Of a stretch of DNA of 64,000 nt, positions 12,679-21,922 are shown in pieces. The position numbers were made by a program, and so were the translations under genes. The stretch lies in contig NZ_JARBJP010000001.1 of assembly GCF_029309905.1 (NCBI RefSeq), positions 558,001 to 622,000 on the forward strand, read 5' to 3'. Source of the stretch: Brytella acorum. Lineage in GTDB: Bacteria > Pseudomonadota > Alphaproteobacteria > Acetobacterales > Acetobacteraceae. The notes beneath the pieces were generated by a model. It was not told where the DNA came from and made no database searches. It saw only the letters and a list, made by a program, of their open reading frames with translations. The stretch's first letter is position 1; each line of letters begins with the position of its first letter.

Positions 12679-13794
12679 TCAGGCCAGGGGCGGGGTCCGA
12701 TAGAGTGTCACTTTCAGGCCGCCGTGAGGCACGGGCGCGCTCGTCGGCAGAAAGGTCAGCCCGGTAGCATGGGCAAGCGCGGGCTCCGTCGTAAGCAGTC
12801 CGAGGCGCCATGCCGGGAAGCGTTCACGCAATGTCCGGCCCAGCGCATTATAAAGAGGCGCCAGTTTTGCGGGATCGCCGATGCGGGTTCCGTAAGGGGG
12901 ATTGGCGATGACGAGACCGGGCTTTCCTTCCGGGGGCTCGATATCGCTGATGCTGCATTGGCGAAACGTCGTGAAACGGCTGACCCCAGCGCGTTCCGCA
13001 TTGGCCTTGCTCATGGCGATGGCGCCCGCGTCGCGATCGCTGCCATAAAAATGAACCGATGGTGGCCGCTCGCTTTTGACGGCGCGCATCTGCGCCCAGG
13101 CTTCCGCATCGAACGTCGCCAGATGTTCGAACGCGAAATGGCGCGAGCGGCCGGGATTGAGGCGCGCGGCGATTTCAGCGGCTTCGATCACAAATGTTCC
13201 CGAACCACACAGGGGGTCGAATACGGGTTCGCTGCCGTTATAGCCGCACTGGTGCAGGAAGAGCGCGGCCAGGGTGTCGCGAAGCGGTGCCCGATTGACG
13301 GCCTGCTTATGACCGCGCCTGTGGAGAAGGGCGCCGGATGTATCGACACTCAGCGTACACGTGTCGTGATCGACCCGGGCGCGGACGATGACATCGGCGG
13401 TTTCCGCCTCTGGAGCGCCTGCCACGTCGCGGATTGCCGTGGCGACGCGCTGGGCGACCGCGCCGTCATGATAGAGGCGCGACGCCGAACAGGTCGCTTC
13501 GACCCGAAAAGGAATATCGGGTCGCAGAAAGGTCTTCCAGGGGGTTTTATGAGCCAGTTGATCGAGCTGGGCGAAATGCGTCGCGCGAAAGGAATCGATA
13601 CGCGCGAGGACGCGGGTGGCGCCACGGATCCAGAGATTGGCCCGCCAGACTTCAGGCCAACCGCCACGTATCGTGACACCCCCGGGTACGGCTCGTGGCC
13701 GTTTGAAGCCTTTGAGGCGGACCTCGTCGCAAAGCGTGGCCTCCAGCCCTGGCGCTGTGGCCAGGAAGATCTCGAACTCGGACATGTCGCTCAT
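12679..13794 (-). CDS. THUMP-domain class I SAM-dependent RNA methyltransferase
   Basis: A 371-aa protein of the RlmL N-terminal half/YpsC type, expected to methylate guanine N2 in rRNA. Seen: N-terminal EIFLATAPGLEATLCDE, a THUMP-like segment (about 60-155), then FDPLCGSGTFVIEAA (SAM-binding motif I, about 197) and the catalytic NPPYG of N2-methylguanine enzymes (about 298). It is shorter than the bifunctional RlmKL and lacks its second methyltransferase domain. A methionine three residues in (13785) is an alternative start. It converges on the rplI terminator. Confidence 0.88.
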   Translation of the reverse strand: MSDMSEFEIFLATAPGLEATLCDEVRLKGFKRPRAVPGGVTIRGGWPEVWRANLWIRGATRVLARIDSFRATHFAQLDQLAHKTPWKTFLRPDIPFRVEATCSASRLYHDGAVAQRVATAIRDVAGAPEAETADVIVRARVDHDTCTLSVDTSGALLHRRGHKQAVNRAPLRDTLAALFLHQCGYNGSEPVFDPLCGSGTFVIEAAEIAARLNPGRSRHFAFEHLATFDAEAWAQMRAVKSERPPSVHFYGSDRDAGAIAMSKANAERAGVSRFTTFRQCSISDIEPPEGKPGLVIANPPYGTRIGDPAKLAPLYNALGRTLRERFPAWRLGLLTTEPALAHATGLTFLPTSAPVPHGGLKVTLYRTPPLA

Positions 13795-14011
13795 CGCGTC
13801 TGAATGACAGTTACCGGAACGCTCGGCAACGGGAGAACGGAATTGACGCGTCGTCGTGTCTGTCGCACGAGGCTTTTACAGGAAAGCTGTGTCACGCACA
13901 GGATCGTGGATGGCCTGCGGGTTTTTCCAGGAAAAATCATGGGTTAGGATCCTGCCAGAGCGCATGACGGCTCTGGTGGAGCGGGAATGAACGTCGTGCA
14001 GGGAGCGAGAA

Positions 14012-15247
14012 ATGCCATTTGTTCTTGATCAGGTCATGAAGCGCTTTATCCGGCAGGGCGCGCTGACGGTCATTTTGCCGGATGGCGTCGAACGACATTA
14101 CAAGGGCACGCGGCCGGGTGAGAAAGCCGCCATGCATGTCCGGTCGGCGAAGGCGCTCCAGGCGCTGATCGTCAATTCCGGCCTGGCCTTCGGTGAGGGC
14201 TATATGAATGGTGAGATCGAGCCGGTCGGTTGTACGCTCGAACAGCTTCTTCGTGTTCTGATGGTTAATCTTCAGGATACAGGTCACAGCTTCAACCGGT
14301 TTGAAGGCGCGATTCGGTTTGTCACGCGTCGTCTGCGGCAGTGGAACGGAGCGCGACGCTCGATACGCAATGTCGCGCATCATTATGATCTGAGCGGCGC
14401 TCTCTACGATCTCTTTCTCGACCAGGATCGCCAGTATTCCTGCGCTTATTTTACGCATGCCGACATGACCCTCGATGAGGCGCAGATCGCGAAGAAGCGC
14501 CATATCGCGGCCAAGCTGAAGCTCGACCGTCCCGGCCTTGAAGTGCTCGATATCGGGTCGGGCTGGGGAGGGATGGCTCTTACCCTCGCAAAAGACTACG
14601 GCGCCCGCGTGCTGGGCATCACCCTGTCGAAAGAGCAGCTCGAGGTGTCGCGTCGGCGGGCGCGCGAAGCAGGTCTGGAAAAGCAGGTTCAATTTGAACT
14701 GTGTGACTATCGCAAGGTTCGCAGCGCGTTCGACCGTATCGTATCCGTCGGCATGTTCGAGCATGTGGGCGTCGGGAACTACGATACCTTCTTTCGCGTG
14801 GTCCGGGATCGCCTGAAACCGGATGGTGTCGCTCTGCTCCATTCCATCGGGCGTATGGACGGGCCTGGATCGACCAATCCGTGGCTCAGCAAATATATTT
14901 TCCCGGGAGGTTATTCGCCGGCGCTCAGCGAAACGCTGGCTTCCATCGAGCGCTCGGGACTGTGGCTGACGGATTGTGAAATCCTGCGCCTGCATTACGC
15001 GAAAACGATCGCGATCTGGCGTGAACGCTATGCTGCGGCGCATGACAGAGTTGTCGCCATGTATGACGAGCGCTTTTACAGGATGTTTGATTTTTACCTG
15101 ACGGGGGCGGAGTTATCGTTCCGCGTCCAGGATCATATGAATTTTCAGCTTCAACTGACGCGGTCGATGACGGCTCTTCCGATCACGCGTGATTACATGT
15201 TCATGGACGACATGGCCGGAAGCGGCGGGCCCGCGACCGTGAGGTGA
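14012..15247 (+). CDS. cfa: Cyclopropane-fatty-acyl-phospholipid synthase
   Basis: Transfers a methylene group from SAM to unsaturated acyl chains of membrane phospholipids, hardening the membrane against acid and ethanol. At 411 aa it is full length. Seen: an N-terminal lipid-binding region, HHYDLSGALYDLFLD near 123, the SAM motif VLDIGSGWGG (178-187), the Cfa signature SVGMFEHVGVGNY near 248, and a C-terminal LTRSMTALPITRDYMF. The gene stands alone; a 9-bp hairpin separates it from the convergent dps. Acid and alcohol stress protection would fit an acetic acid bacterium (inference). Confidence 0.95.
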   Translation: MPFVLDQVMKRFIRQGALTVILPDGVERHYKGTRPGEKAAMHVRSAKALQALIVNSGLAFGEGYMNGEIEPVGCTLEQLLRVLMVNLQDTGHSFNRFEGAIRFVTRRLRQWNGARRSIRNVAHHYDLSGALYDLFLDQDRQYSCAYFTHADMTLDEAQIAKKRHIAAKLKLDRPGLEVLDIGSGWGGMALTLAKDYGARVLGITLSKEQLEVSRRRAREAGLEKQVQFELCDYRKVRSAFDRIVSVGMFEHVGVGNYDTFFRVVRDRLKPDGVALLHSIGRMDGPGSTNPWLSKYIFPGGYSPALSETLASIERSGLWLTDCEILRLHYAKTIAIWRERYAAAHDRVVAMYDERFYRMFDFYLTGAELSFRVQDHMNFQLQLTRSMTALPITRDYMFMDDMAGSGGPATVR

Positions 15248-15265
15248 CAGAGACCCGCGCACGCA

Positions 15266-15291
15266 CCCTGCCGGAGGTTCTCCCGGCAGGG
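15266..15291. terminator. Bidirectional hairpin between convergent cfa and dps
   Basis: CCCTGCCGG (15266-15274) and CCGGCAGGG (15283-15291) form a perfect 9-bp stem with an 8-base loop, in the 57-bp space between the two stop codons. No T-tract follows on either strand, so it is a plausible but not classical terminator; it could also protect 3' ends. Confidence 0.5.
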
Positions 15292-15304
15292 AAACGGCAG
15301 GCGC

Positions 15305-15835
15305 TTAGCGGGCGCCAGCCTTGTCGCCGTCGCGCAGTGTGCCCGTCGGCTCCTGAACATGGGCTTCAAGGAACCAGAGGTTCTTGTCGAGAGCGCGGGA
15401 AACTTCGGTGAAGAGATCGGCCGTGTCCGCGTCACCGGCCTCATCCGTGATGTCGATGGCTTCGCGTACGTTGTTCGCGACTACTGCGTAGCGGTCGATC
15501 AGGGCGGCGATGTGATCGGCGATCCGATAGATATCGGTCGGATAGGGCTTGCAGGAACTGGACTGGCTCACGGACTGCGCCGTGCCGAACGCCGTGCCAC
15601 CCAGTTGCACGGCGCGCTCGGCAACCATGTCGGAGTAGTCGTCGATCCCTGAACGAAAACCGTCGAGCATCTCGTGCACGCCGATGAACTGCGGTCCCTT
15701 CAGGTTCCAGTGCGCCTGCTTGGTGATCAGGGCGAGGTCGATCAGATCGGCAAGCCGCGCATTGAGCACTTCGATCGATACGGCCTTGGCGTTCGTCTTC
15801 GTAGCGTTCTGGGTTTTATGGGTGTGGGCTGCCAT
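15305..15835 (-). CDS. dps: Dps-family DNA-binding ferritin-like protein
   Basis: A 176-aa mini-ferritin that oxidises and stores Fe(II) with H2O2 and shields DNA in stress. Seen: LADLIDLALITKQAHWNLKGPQF, which holds the family's His-Trp ferroxidase region, MLDGFRSGIDDYSDMVAERA with the acidic iron ligands, and a C-terminal LDKNLWFLEAHVQEP. The Lys/Thr/Ala-rich N-terminus (AAHTHKTQNATKTNAKA) is the sort of flexible basic tail used to bind DNA. I chose this ATG because GGAG precedes it; an in-frame start 54 bases upstream has no ribosome-binding site. Confidence 0.95.
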   Translation of the reverse strand: MAAHTHKTQNATKTNAKAVSIEVLNARLADLIDLALITKQAHWNLKGPQFIGVHEMLDGFRSGIDDYSDMVAERAVQLGGTAFGTAQSVSQSSSCKPYPTDIYRIADHIAALIDRYAVVANNVREAIDITDEAGDADTADLFTEVSRALDKNLWFLEAHVQEPTGTLRDGDKAGAR

Positions 15836-15985
15836 GGGGCATCTCCGAAAAAGAGGACGGGGTCGCTCGAAAGCGGGTCGCTCGGTCAACGCACAGGGCG
15901 ACGTCGCGGTTTTTTCCCCATCTGCTAAAAAGCCTGTCAGATTCCGATAAAGACGATGTCATCTTTGCGTGGCGCGACGGTTTCG

Positions 15986-16009
15986 TTGCCCCAGGGTCTT
16001 CCGGGGCAA
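15986..16009. other. Perfect 7-bp inverted repeat upstream of the MFS gene
   Basis: TTGCCCC (15986-15992) and GGGGCAA (16003-16009) form a perfect 7-bp stem with a 10-base loop, in the 267-bp divergent gap between dps and the MFS gene. It could be an operator or an RNA hairpin; nothing in the sequence decides. The same gap holds two copies of GGTCGCTCG near 15860. Confidence 0.35.
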
Positions 16010-16102
16010 TTCATTGAGATAACGCAAATGTCTCTTGCATTCCGTCCGGCCGCGAACGAAGCCGATGGAATCAATGACAACCCGCAGTGACATGAGAATC
16101 CT

Positions 16103-17302
16103 ATGACGTTGCAGAGGCCGAACGGCGCATCTTCGAATCGAGCCGTATTTTTTGCCCTGGGTCTCGGGAGCTTCGCGATTGGAACGGCGGAATTTGCCGC
16201 CATGACGCTGGTGCCCATGATTGCGCATGCGCTTTCCATCACCGTTCCTGAAGCGGGGCATGCGATCGTCGCTTACGCGGTCGGGGTCTGTGTTGGCGCG
16301 CCCGCCATCGCGCTGGTGAGCTCCCGTGTTTCCCGCAAGACCATGTTGATTGGGATGATGCTGCTTTACGCGGTGGGTAATGGCCTGACGGCGATCGTGC
16401 CGGGTTATTACGCTCTGCTGATCTGTCGTTTCGTAAGCGGCCTGCCCCATGGCGCGTATTTCGGGATCGCAGGTCTTGTGGCCTCGTTCCGTGTTCCTCC
16501 GAACCAGCGCTCTCAGGCTGTCGCCAAAGTGGTCCTGGGACTGACGATTGCGACGATCGCCGGTGTGCCGCTTGCGAGTGTCATCGGGCAATATCTAAGC
16601 TGGCGTTGGGCCTTTGTGCTGATCGCCACCGTGGCTCTGTGCACCGTGCTGCTGGTGATGGTGTTCCTTCCGAAGGACGCCGTGCGGTCCGAGGCCAATA
16701 TTCTCGACGAAATCAATGCGCTGCGTCATCGCCAGGTCTGGTTGACACTCGGAATCGGTGCGGTCGGTTTCGGGAGCGTGTTCTGTGTCTACACCTATCT
16801 CGCCTCCATCATGCGGGAGGTGACGCACGCTCCTGTTCCGGCAACACCTGTCATGTTCGCAATTTTCGGCGCCGGGCTGACTGTCGGCACGCTCGTTTGC
16901 GGATGGCTCGCCGATCGTAAGATGATGCCGACGATCGGCGGTGTCCTCCTTGTCGAGGCGACGGCGATGGCAGGGTTTTCCGGTGCTTCCCACCATCTCT
17001 ATGAACTTGGGTTCATCGTGTTCATGATGGGCTGCGGAGGGGGGCTGGCAACTGTTGTTCAGGCCCGTCTGCTGGAAGTGGCCGTCGGTGCCGAGGGACT
17101 TGCGGCCGCCCTCAACCAGAGCGCTTTCAATATCGCGAATGCATTGGGGCCGTATCTTGGGGGGCTGGCGATCGCGGCGGGACTCGGATGGACCTCCGTT
17201 GGCTGGGTGGGTTTCGCCCTGGCCATCGGAGGCTTTCTCATCTGGTTGGTGAGCGTCGCGGAAGAAGCGAAATCCCGGCGTGTTACACCGGGTGGTCGGT
17301 GA
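16103..17302 (+). CDS. MFS transporter, AraJ/YdhP-type drug or sugar exporter
   Basis: A 399-aa major facilitator with 12 predicted hydrophobic segments. Seen: GLGSFAIGTAEFAAMTLVP (TM1, typical of the DHA1 AraJ/YdhP/PbuE branch), SSRVSRKTMLIGMM (the loop 2-3 motif A equivalent, about 73), LPHGAYFGIAGLVA (motif of TM4), and an LNQSAFNIANALGPYLGG segment typical of the same branch in TM11. Substrates in this family range from arabinose and purines to drugs, so none is proposed here. The last 20 bases overlap the end of the glycosyltransferase gene on the opposite strand. Confidence 0.88.
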   Translation: MTLQRPNGASSNRAVFFALGLGSFAIGTAEFAAMTLVPMIAHALSITVPEAGHAIVAYAVGVCVGAPAIALVSSRVSRKTMLIGMMLLYAVGNGLTAIVPGYYALLICRFVSGLPHGAYFGIAGLVASFRVPPNQRSQAVAKVVLGLTIATIAGVPLASVIGQYLSWRWAFVLIATVALCTVLLVMVFLPKDAVRSEANILDEINALRHRQVWLTLGIGAVGFGSVFCVYTYLASIMREVTHAPVPATPVMFAIFGAGLTVGTLVCGWLADRKMMPTIGGVLLVEATAMAGFSGASHHLYELGFIVFMMGCGGGLATVVQARLLEVAVGAEGLAAALNQSAFNIANALGPYLGGLAIAAGLGWTSVGWVGFALAIGGFLIWLVSVAEEAKSRRVTPGGR

Positions 17303-19799
17303 GTTTTTCCGGCGCGATCAGGTCAAAAAAGGGCTGGAGATCAACCGTGAAGAAACGGGGATAGGCCGGGTCGCGGACGTAAAGTGCATGTTCGCCCCAC
17401 CGATCCTGCATGATCTGCGTCTCCGCGAAGAAGCGCCCTTCCTGCTCAGGCGTCTGATCGGAGCCGCGTGACAGGGATTCGTGGTGATAGGCCACAACGT
17501 CGGCTGCGAAAATGATCTTGTATCCGGCGGCGCGGATCTTCAGGCAGAGATCCACATCGTTGTAGGCGACCTGGAGATCCTTTTCGTCGAATCCGCCGAT
17601 TTCCTGGAATACATTGGCCCGAACCAGCATGGCGGCGGCTGTGACGGCGGTGATTTCATGGGAGAGGCGCGTGCGCCCGATATAGCCGTAATCCGTCACG
17701 GACTCTCCCCGATGGACATGAGCCCCCACGCCCGCGGCTCCTACGACGACACCGGCATGCTGGATCGTATCGTTGGGGTAGAGCAGCTTGGCGCCCACGG
17801 CTCCGATATCCGGCGAGGCCAGCGCCTCGCCGAGCAGCGCTGGCAACCAGTTCCCGTCTTCGACGAACACATCGTTGTTCATGAACATGTAGAACTCGGA
17901 TTTGCAGGTCTCGACCGCCAGATTGTTCAGACGTGAGTAGTTGAATGGCTCCTCGACGCGGACGAAGCGGACGTTGCGATGTTTGGAGAACGCCTTGGTA
18001 AAGGACGTCGCTTCCAAAGTCACCGACCAGTTGTCTACCAGAACAATTTCGTAATTGCTGTAATCAGTATGCTCCATGAGGGCTTCGACGCATCGCCGCG
18101 TGGTCTCGATCTGGTCCTTGAACGGGATGATGATGGAGACTTTGGGCTTGCGGGTGAATTTCCACTGCACGCGATAGATCGACATATTGCCGATCGAAGA
18201 GACCTCCGCCTTCAGTTTGAGGCGCGTGATGTGGTCCTTTACCGCCTGAATGCCTGCGGCCACGGCATATTGCTTGTTGTCGATACGCACGGCGGTCGAG
18301 TTCGGGGTCAGGCGCCAATGATACAGGATTTCCGGGACATGGTAGATTTCATCGGCCTTCAGAAGCTCCGAAGCGCGCAGGACGAAGTCATGATCCTGCG
18401 CGCCGTCGTATTCCTTACGAAGAAGGCCGATCTCACGCATGGCCCTGGTTTCGATCATGGTCAGATGGCAGATGTAGTTGCAGCCGAGAAGATAGCGGTG
18501 ATTGAAATCCGGCTTGAAATTTGGGGCCGAAAAATATCCGACCTGGTCGATCTTGTCCTCGTCGGAATAGAGCATGCGGGCGCCGGTCCGTTCGGCGGCG
18601 CGGACCATCACTTCGAGGGCGACGTCGACCATGAGGTCGTCATGATCAAAGAAGACAGTATATTCGCCCGTCGCGGCTTCCATGCCCGCATTCGTGGCGC
18701 CGGCGATCCCCTGGTTTTTTTTGAGGGTGATGGCGCGGATACGACTATCCTGCTCGCCATACTGCTTGATTCGTTCAGCCACTTCAGCCGATTTGGCACC
18801 GTCATCGACGATGATCAGTTCCCAGTGCGGATAGGTCTGGCCGATAACGGATTGGATGGCCGCCTCGAAATCCGACATGAGGGGTTTGTAAGTCGGAACG
18901 AGGACCGAAACGAGAGGCTTGCTTTTGAGAGGCGCGGCTTCGCGGGCGATGGATACGCGGGAACGAAGGTCGGCATAGTAGCGCCGGGCCCAGGTGTCAT
19001 AATCACCGAGATTGAAGCCGGGCTGGGGAATGACATTGCGAATTTCAGTCCGCAAACGTGTCAGTTCCTTCTGCAGGGCGTCAATCGTGTCCGCGATGTC
19101 GACAAGACGCGTCTCGAGCTGGTCGTTGGCGATGGACGTTACGAACGGGCTCCCGTCGAGTTCCGTCTTTTCGGGCATGACGACGACGCGATACTCACGC
19201 GGCGTCGAGCCGCGCAGGCGTTGCGGGATGATGTATTCGAAGCCGCAGTTCGGATCGCATCCGAGAACGGCCGCCACGTCCCCACGGTAACGATCAGCTT
19301 TGAGCTGTCCCAGATTGGTCCCGTTCGCGCTGAGCGCGACGGTGACGCCGCCCATCTTGGGACCACCCCGCTGGCTTTGCACGACCCATCCGCGCAACAC
19401 GCCCTGCTTGATACCGTCGACGAAACCTTGATAGGTCGGTCGGATATATCCGACGAATGTGTGAACATCCTTGGGGGCGTCCCCTTCTGGCGCGGCCGAG
19501 TAGGGAACGGCCAGCCGGTCAGAGAAACGAAACGCGATAGTGTGTTTGTCGCCGTCGATGAACGCATCCGGGATATGAAATTCAAATCCGACCTTTGAGC
19601 TGCCGAGGCCGAGCGCGTTTGCGACGTCCGGGCGTTCCGCGTCGCAAAGGATCTGCGCGACTTCCTGATTGTCGATCAGAACATGAAGTTTGGCGACGGC
19701 GTGAGGCGGCAGTCTGTCGAAGGCCCAGCCGCGGGCAACGCCATCCTCGCAGTCGTCGAAAAAGCCTATGAAACGATGTGTCGCGTTGGTAGATGTCAT
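17283..19799 (-). CDS. Large two-domain family 2 glycosyltransferase
   Basis: An 838-aa protein for surface polysaccharide or O-antigen assembly. Two N-terminal accessory repeats (about 1-95 and 100-195) share FIGFFDDCEDGVARGW / YQGFVDGIKQGVLRGW followed by beta-rich sequence. A short coiled segment follows (about 205-230), then two GT-A domains: PLVSVLVPTYKP with IIVDDG and FFDHDDLM (about 290-480), and KVSIIIPFKD with FMNNDVFVEDGNW and DVDLCLKI (about 550-800). The second domain is of the rhamnosyltransferase type (QHAGVVVG). I prefer MTSTNATH as start; an ATG 18 bases upstream is the alternative. The substrates are unknown. Confidence 0.88.
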   Translation of the reverse strand: MTSTNATHRFIGFFDDCEDGVARGWAFDRLPPHAVAKLHVLIDNQEVAQILCDAERPDVANALGLGSSKVGFEFHIPDAFIDGDKHTIAFRFSDRLAVPYSAAPEGDAPKDVHTFVGYIRPTYQGFVDGIKQGVLRGWVVQSQRGGPKMGGVTVALSANGTNLGQLKADRYRGDVAAVLGCDPNCGFEYIIPQRLRGSTPREYRVVVMPEKTELDGSPFVTSIANDQLETRLVDIADTIDALQKELTRLRTEIRNVIPQPGFNLGDYDTWARRYYADLRSRVSIAREAAPLKSKPLVSVLVPTYKPLMSDFEAAIQSVIGQTYPHWELIIVDDGAKSAEVAERIKQYGEQDSRIRAITLKKNQGIAGATNAGMEAATGEYTVFFDHDDLMVDVALEVMVRAAERTGARMLYSDEDKIDQVGYFSAPNFKPDFNHRYLLGCNYICHLTMIETRAMREIGLLRKEYDGAQDHDFVLRASELLKADEIYHVPEILYHWRLTPNSTAVRIDNKQYAVAAGIQAVKDHITRLKLKAEVSSIGNMSIYRVQWKFTRKPKVSIIIPFKDQIETTRRCVEALMEHTDYSNYEIVLVDNWSVTLEATSFTKAFSKHRNVRFVRVEEPFNYSRLNNLAVETCKSEFYMFMNNDVFVEDGNWLPALLGEALASPDIGAVGAKLLYPNDTIQHAGVVVGAAGVGAHVHRGESVTDYGYIGRTRLSHEITAVTAAAMLVRANVFQEIGGFDEKDLQVAYNDVDLCLKIRAAGYKIIFAADVVAYHHESLSRGSDQTPEQEGRFFAETQIMQDRWGEHALYVRDPAYPRFFTVDLQPFFDLIAPEKLTDHPV

Positions 19800-19958
19800 G
19801 GCCTTTTCGGGTCCCATACGATTGCGATGGCGCTTCGCGGGCGAACGGCGTCAAGAAGCACTTCTTAACTTTTATCGAGGCAAAACCGCGTGAGGGCAAC
19901 CCGCGAAAGAGCCGCGCATTGCGAAAGGCACGGTTTCGTTGTGACCATATCGTTCGGT

Positions 19959-19976
19959 CCGTCATAAAAGCTTCAT
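19959..19976 (+). promoter_or_regulatory. Putative PHO box (PhoB site) upstream of pstC
   Basis: CCGTCAT (19959-19965), AAAA, GCTTCAT (19970-19976) matches the 7-4-7 arrangement of CTGTCAT direct repeats bound by PhoB: 6 of 7 in the first half and 4 of 7 in the second. It lies 87 bp before the pstC start, in the 264-bp divergent gap with the glycosyltransferase gene, so it could also act on that gene. The cluster's own phoB supports the reading. Confidence 0.6.
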
Positions 19977-20063
19977 GCCGGGATGGTGTTCGAGTGTTGT
20001 TTGTTCTTCTTCGCGCCGCTAGAGCACGTTCGTTTCCTGTGTGATGCGGATCGAGTAAAACGT

Positions 20064-21044
20064 ATGGTAAGCATTCCTGCAGAGCAGCCTTCTCTGGACG
20101 TCAGCCCCATTCCTGGCGCGGCGGATGAGGCTTTCTGGCATGGTGACCGGCTTTTTCGGTTGATTGTAACCGGCTGTGCGCTGCTCGTTCTCCTGGTGCT
20201 TGGCGGTCTCGTGATCGCCATGGGCGTAGGGGGATTGAAAGCTTTCGCGGCGTTTGGTCCGCAGTTCGTTGTCAGCAATGTCTGGAATCCAGTCAGCAAC
20301 GAGTACGGCGCATTGGCGCCGCTCTTCGGCACGGTCGTGTCCACGCTGATCGCGGTCGCGATTGCCTTGCCCCTGGCTTTCGGGGCTGCTTTCTGGCTGA
20401 CGGCGATCGCACCGCCAGCCGTCGCGGAATTCGTCGGCTCGGCCGTGCAACTGCTCGCCGCTGTGCCGTCTATTATCTTCGGGATGTGGGGTCTGGCGGT
20501 GGTGGTGCCTTTTGTCGCCCATCATGTGCAGCCTTTCGCAAGGCACGTCTTCGGACATACGCCAGGGTTGCGCTGGGTCGTGCACGGCGCGGCTTTCGGC
20601 AGTGGCTTGCTCACAGGCGGCGTGGTGCTCGCGATCATGGTCATGCCGTTCATGACGGCCGTGATGCGGGACGTCTTCATGGCCATCCCGCCGATGCTCA
20701 AGGAGAGTGCCTACGGTCTGGGCGCGACACGGTGGGAGGTCATGCGGCGTATCGTGGCGCCCTGGTCGCGGACCGGGATGATTGGCGGCGTGGTCCTTGG
20801 CATGGGACGTGCTCTCGGCGAAACCATGGCCGTGACGTTCGTGATCGGCAACTCGAACTCGGTCGGCTGGTCGATCTTTGCACCGCGTAATACTGTCGCC
20901 TCTCTGATCGCGCTTGAATTTCCCGAGAGTCCGGCAGGCAGTCTGAAGCTTTCCGCCCTGATGGCGCTCGGCTTTATCCTGATTGTGATTTCATTCGCGT
21001 CTCTCATTGCCGCGCGCTGGCTGCTGAGGGAGAAAAGCGCATGA
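20064..21044 (+). CDS. pstC: Phosphate ABC transporter permease PstC
   Basis: Inner-membrane subunit of the high-affinity phosphate importer. At 326 aa it has six hydrophobic segments, a FGTVVSTLIAVAIALPLAFGAA stretch around TM2 and the EAA-type loop GATRWEVMRRIVAPWS (about 228) that contacts the ATPase. The N-terminal tail of about 30 residues is hydrophilic. I chose the ATG encoding MVSIPAEQP; the frame is open 81 bases further upstream, but that part is cysteine- and phenylalanine-rich and overlaps the presumed promoter. It overlaps pstA by 4 bases. No pstS gene precedes it. Confidence 0.93.
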   Translation: MVSIPAEQPSLDVSPIPGAADEAFWHGDRLFRLIVTGCALLVLLVLGGLVIAMGVGGLKAFAAFGPQFVVSNVWNPVSNEYGALAPLFGTVVSTLIAVAIALPLAFGAAFWLTAIAPPAVAEFVGSAVQLLAAVPSIIFGMWGLAVVVPFVAHHVQPFARHVFGHTPGLRWVVHGAAFGSGLLTGGVVLAIMVMPFMTAVMRDVFMAIPPMLKESAYGLGATRWEVMRRIVAPWSRTGMIGGVVLGMGRALGETMAVTFVIGNSNSVGWSIFAPRNTVASLIALEFPESPAGSLKLSALMALGFILIVISFASLIAARWLLREKSA

Positions 21045-21916
21045 GTGGCACCGTGACGAAGTCGAATGGCTGGGCCAAAAGTCCGGTCGCCGCACGTCGG
21101 CGGGCCATCGATCTCGTGGCGACCGGACTGAGTTTCGTGGCGACCGCCATCGCGATCCTGATGCTTGCGTCCATTCTCTGGACGCTCGTGTCGAACGGGA
21201 TCGCCGGACTCTCCGTGGTGGCTCTGATCCGGCCTATGGGACCGCCCGGCAGTCATGGCGGCCTGGCGAATGCAATCGTGGGGAGTGTCATTCAAACCGT
21301 GGTGGCCCTTCTCATGGGCGCGCCTATTGGGTTGTGTTGCGGGATTTACCTATCTGAATATGGTGGCAAGGGCCGCTTTGCTTCGACTGTCCGGTTCGTG
21401 TCCGATGTGCTGCTTTCCGCGCCGTCGATCCTGATCGGTCTGTTCGTCTATCTCGTGCTGGTGGCGCCGTTCGGACATTTCTCCGGCTTCGCGGGTTCCG
21501 TGGCCCTGGCTATTCTCGCCGTGCCGATCATAGTGCGCACGACCGAAGACATGCTGCGGCTGGTGCCGACCGCGATGCGGGAAGCCGGAATGGCTCTCGG
21601 AGCGAAAAAGTGGCGCGTTGTCGTTTTCCTCTGCCTGCGTTCAGCGCGTGTCGGGGTTCTGACGGGTATTTTGCTGGCCGTGGCACGTGTGAGCGGTGAG
21701 ACGGCACCGCTGCTGTTTACATCGCTTGGCAATGAGAACTGGTCGTTCAGCCTGGCGCAGCCCATGGCAAGTCTTCCGCTGGCCATCTATCAATACGCTG
21801 GCAAGCCCTATGATGACTGGTTGGCCTTGAGTTGGACAGGCGCGCTCCTTGTGACCGTTGGTGTGCTGACAATCAATATTGTTGTCCGTTTCGGCATTCG
21901 TAGCCGAAAGGGCTGA
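21041..21916 (+). CDS. pstA: Phosphate ABC transporter permease PstA
   Basis: Second membrane subunit of the Pst importer, 291 aa. Seen: GGLANAIVGSVIQTVVALLM and GAPIGLCCGIYLSEYGG in the N-terminal half (the latter diagnostic for PstA), SAPSILIGLFVYLVLV, and the EAA loop MALGAKKWRVVVF near 187 followed by LLAVARVSGETAPLLFT. The start overlaps pstC (ATGA), and the next gene begins 6 bases after its stop. Confidence 0.95.
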   Translation: MSGTVTKSNGWAKSPVAARRRAIDLVATGLSFVATAIAILMLASILWTLVSNGIAGLSVVALIRPMGPPGSHGGLANAIVGSVIQTVVALLMGAPIGLCCGIYLSEYGGKGRFASTVRFVSDVLLSAPSILIGLFVYLVLVAPFGHFSGFAGSVALAILAVPIIVRTTEDMLRLVPTAMREAGMALGAKKWRVVVFLCLRSARVGVLTGILLAVARVSGETAPLLFTSLGNENWSFSLAQPMASLPLAIYQYAGKPYDDWLALSWTGALLVTVGVLTINIVVRFGIRSRKG

Positions 21917-21922
21917 GGATTC

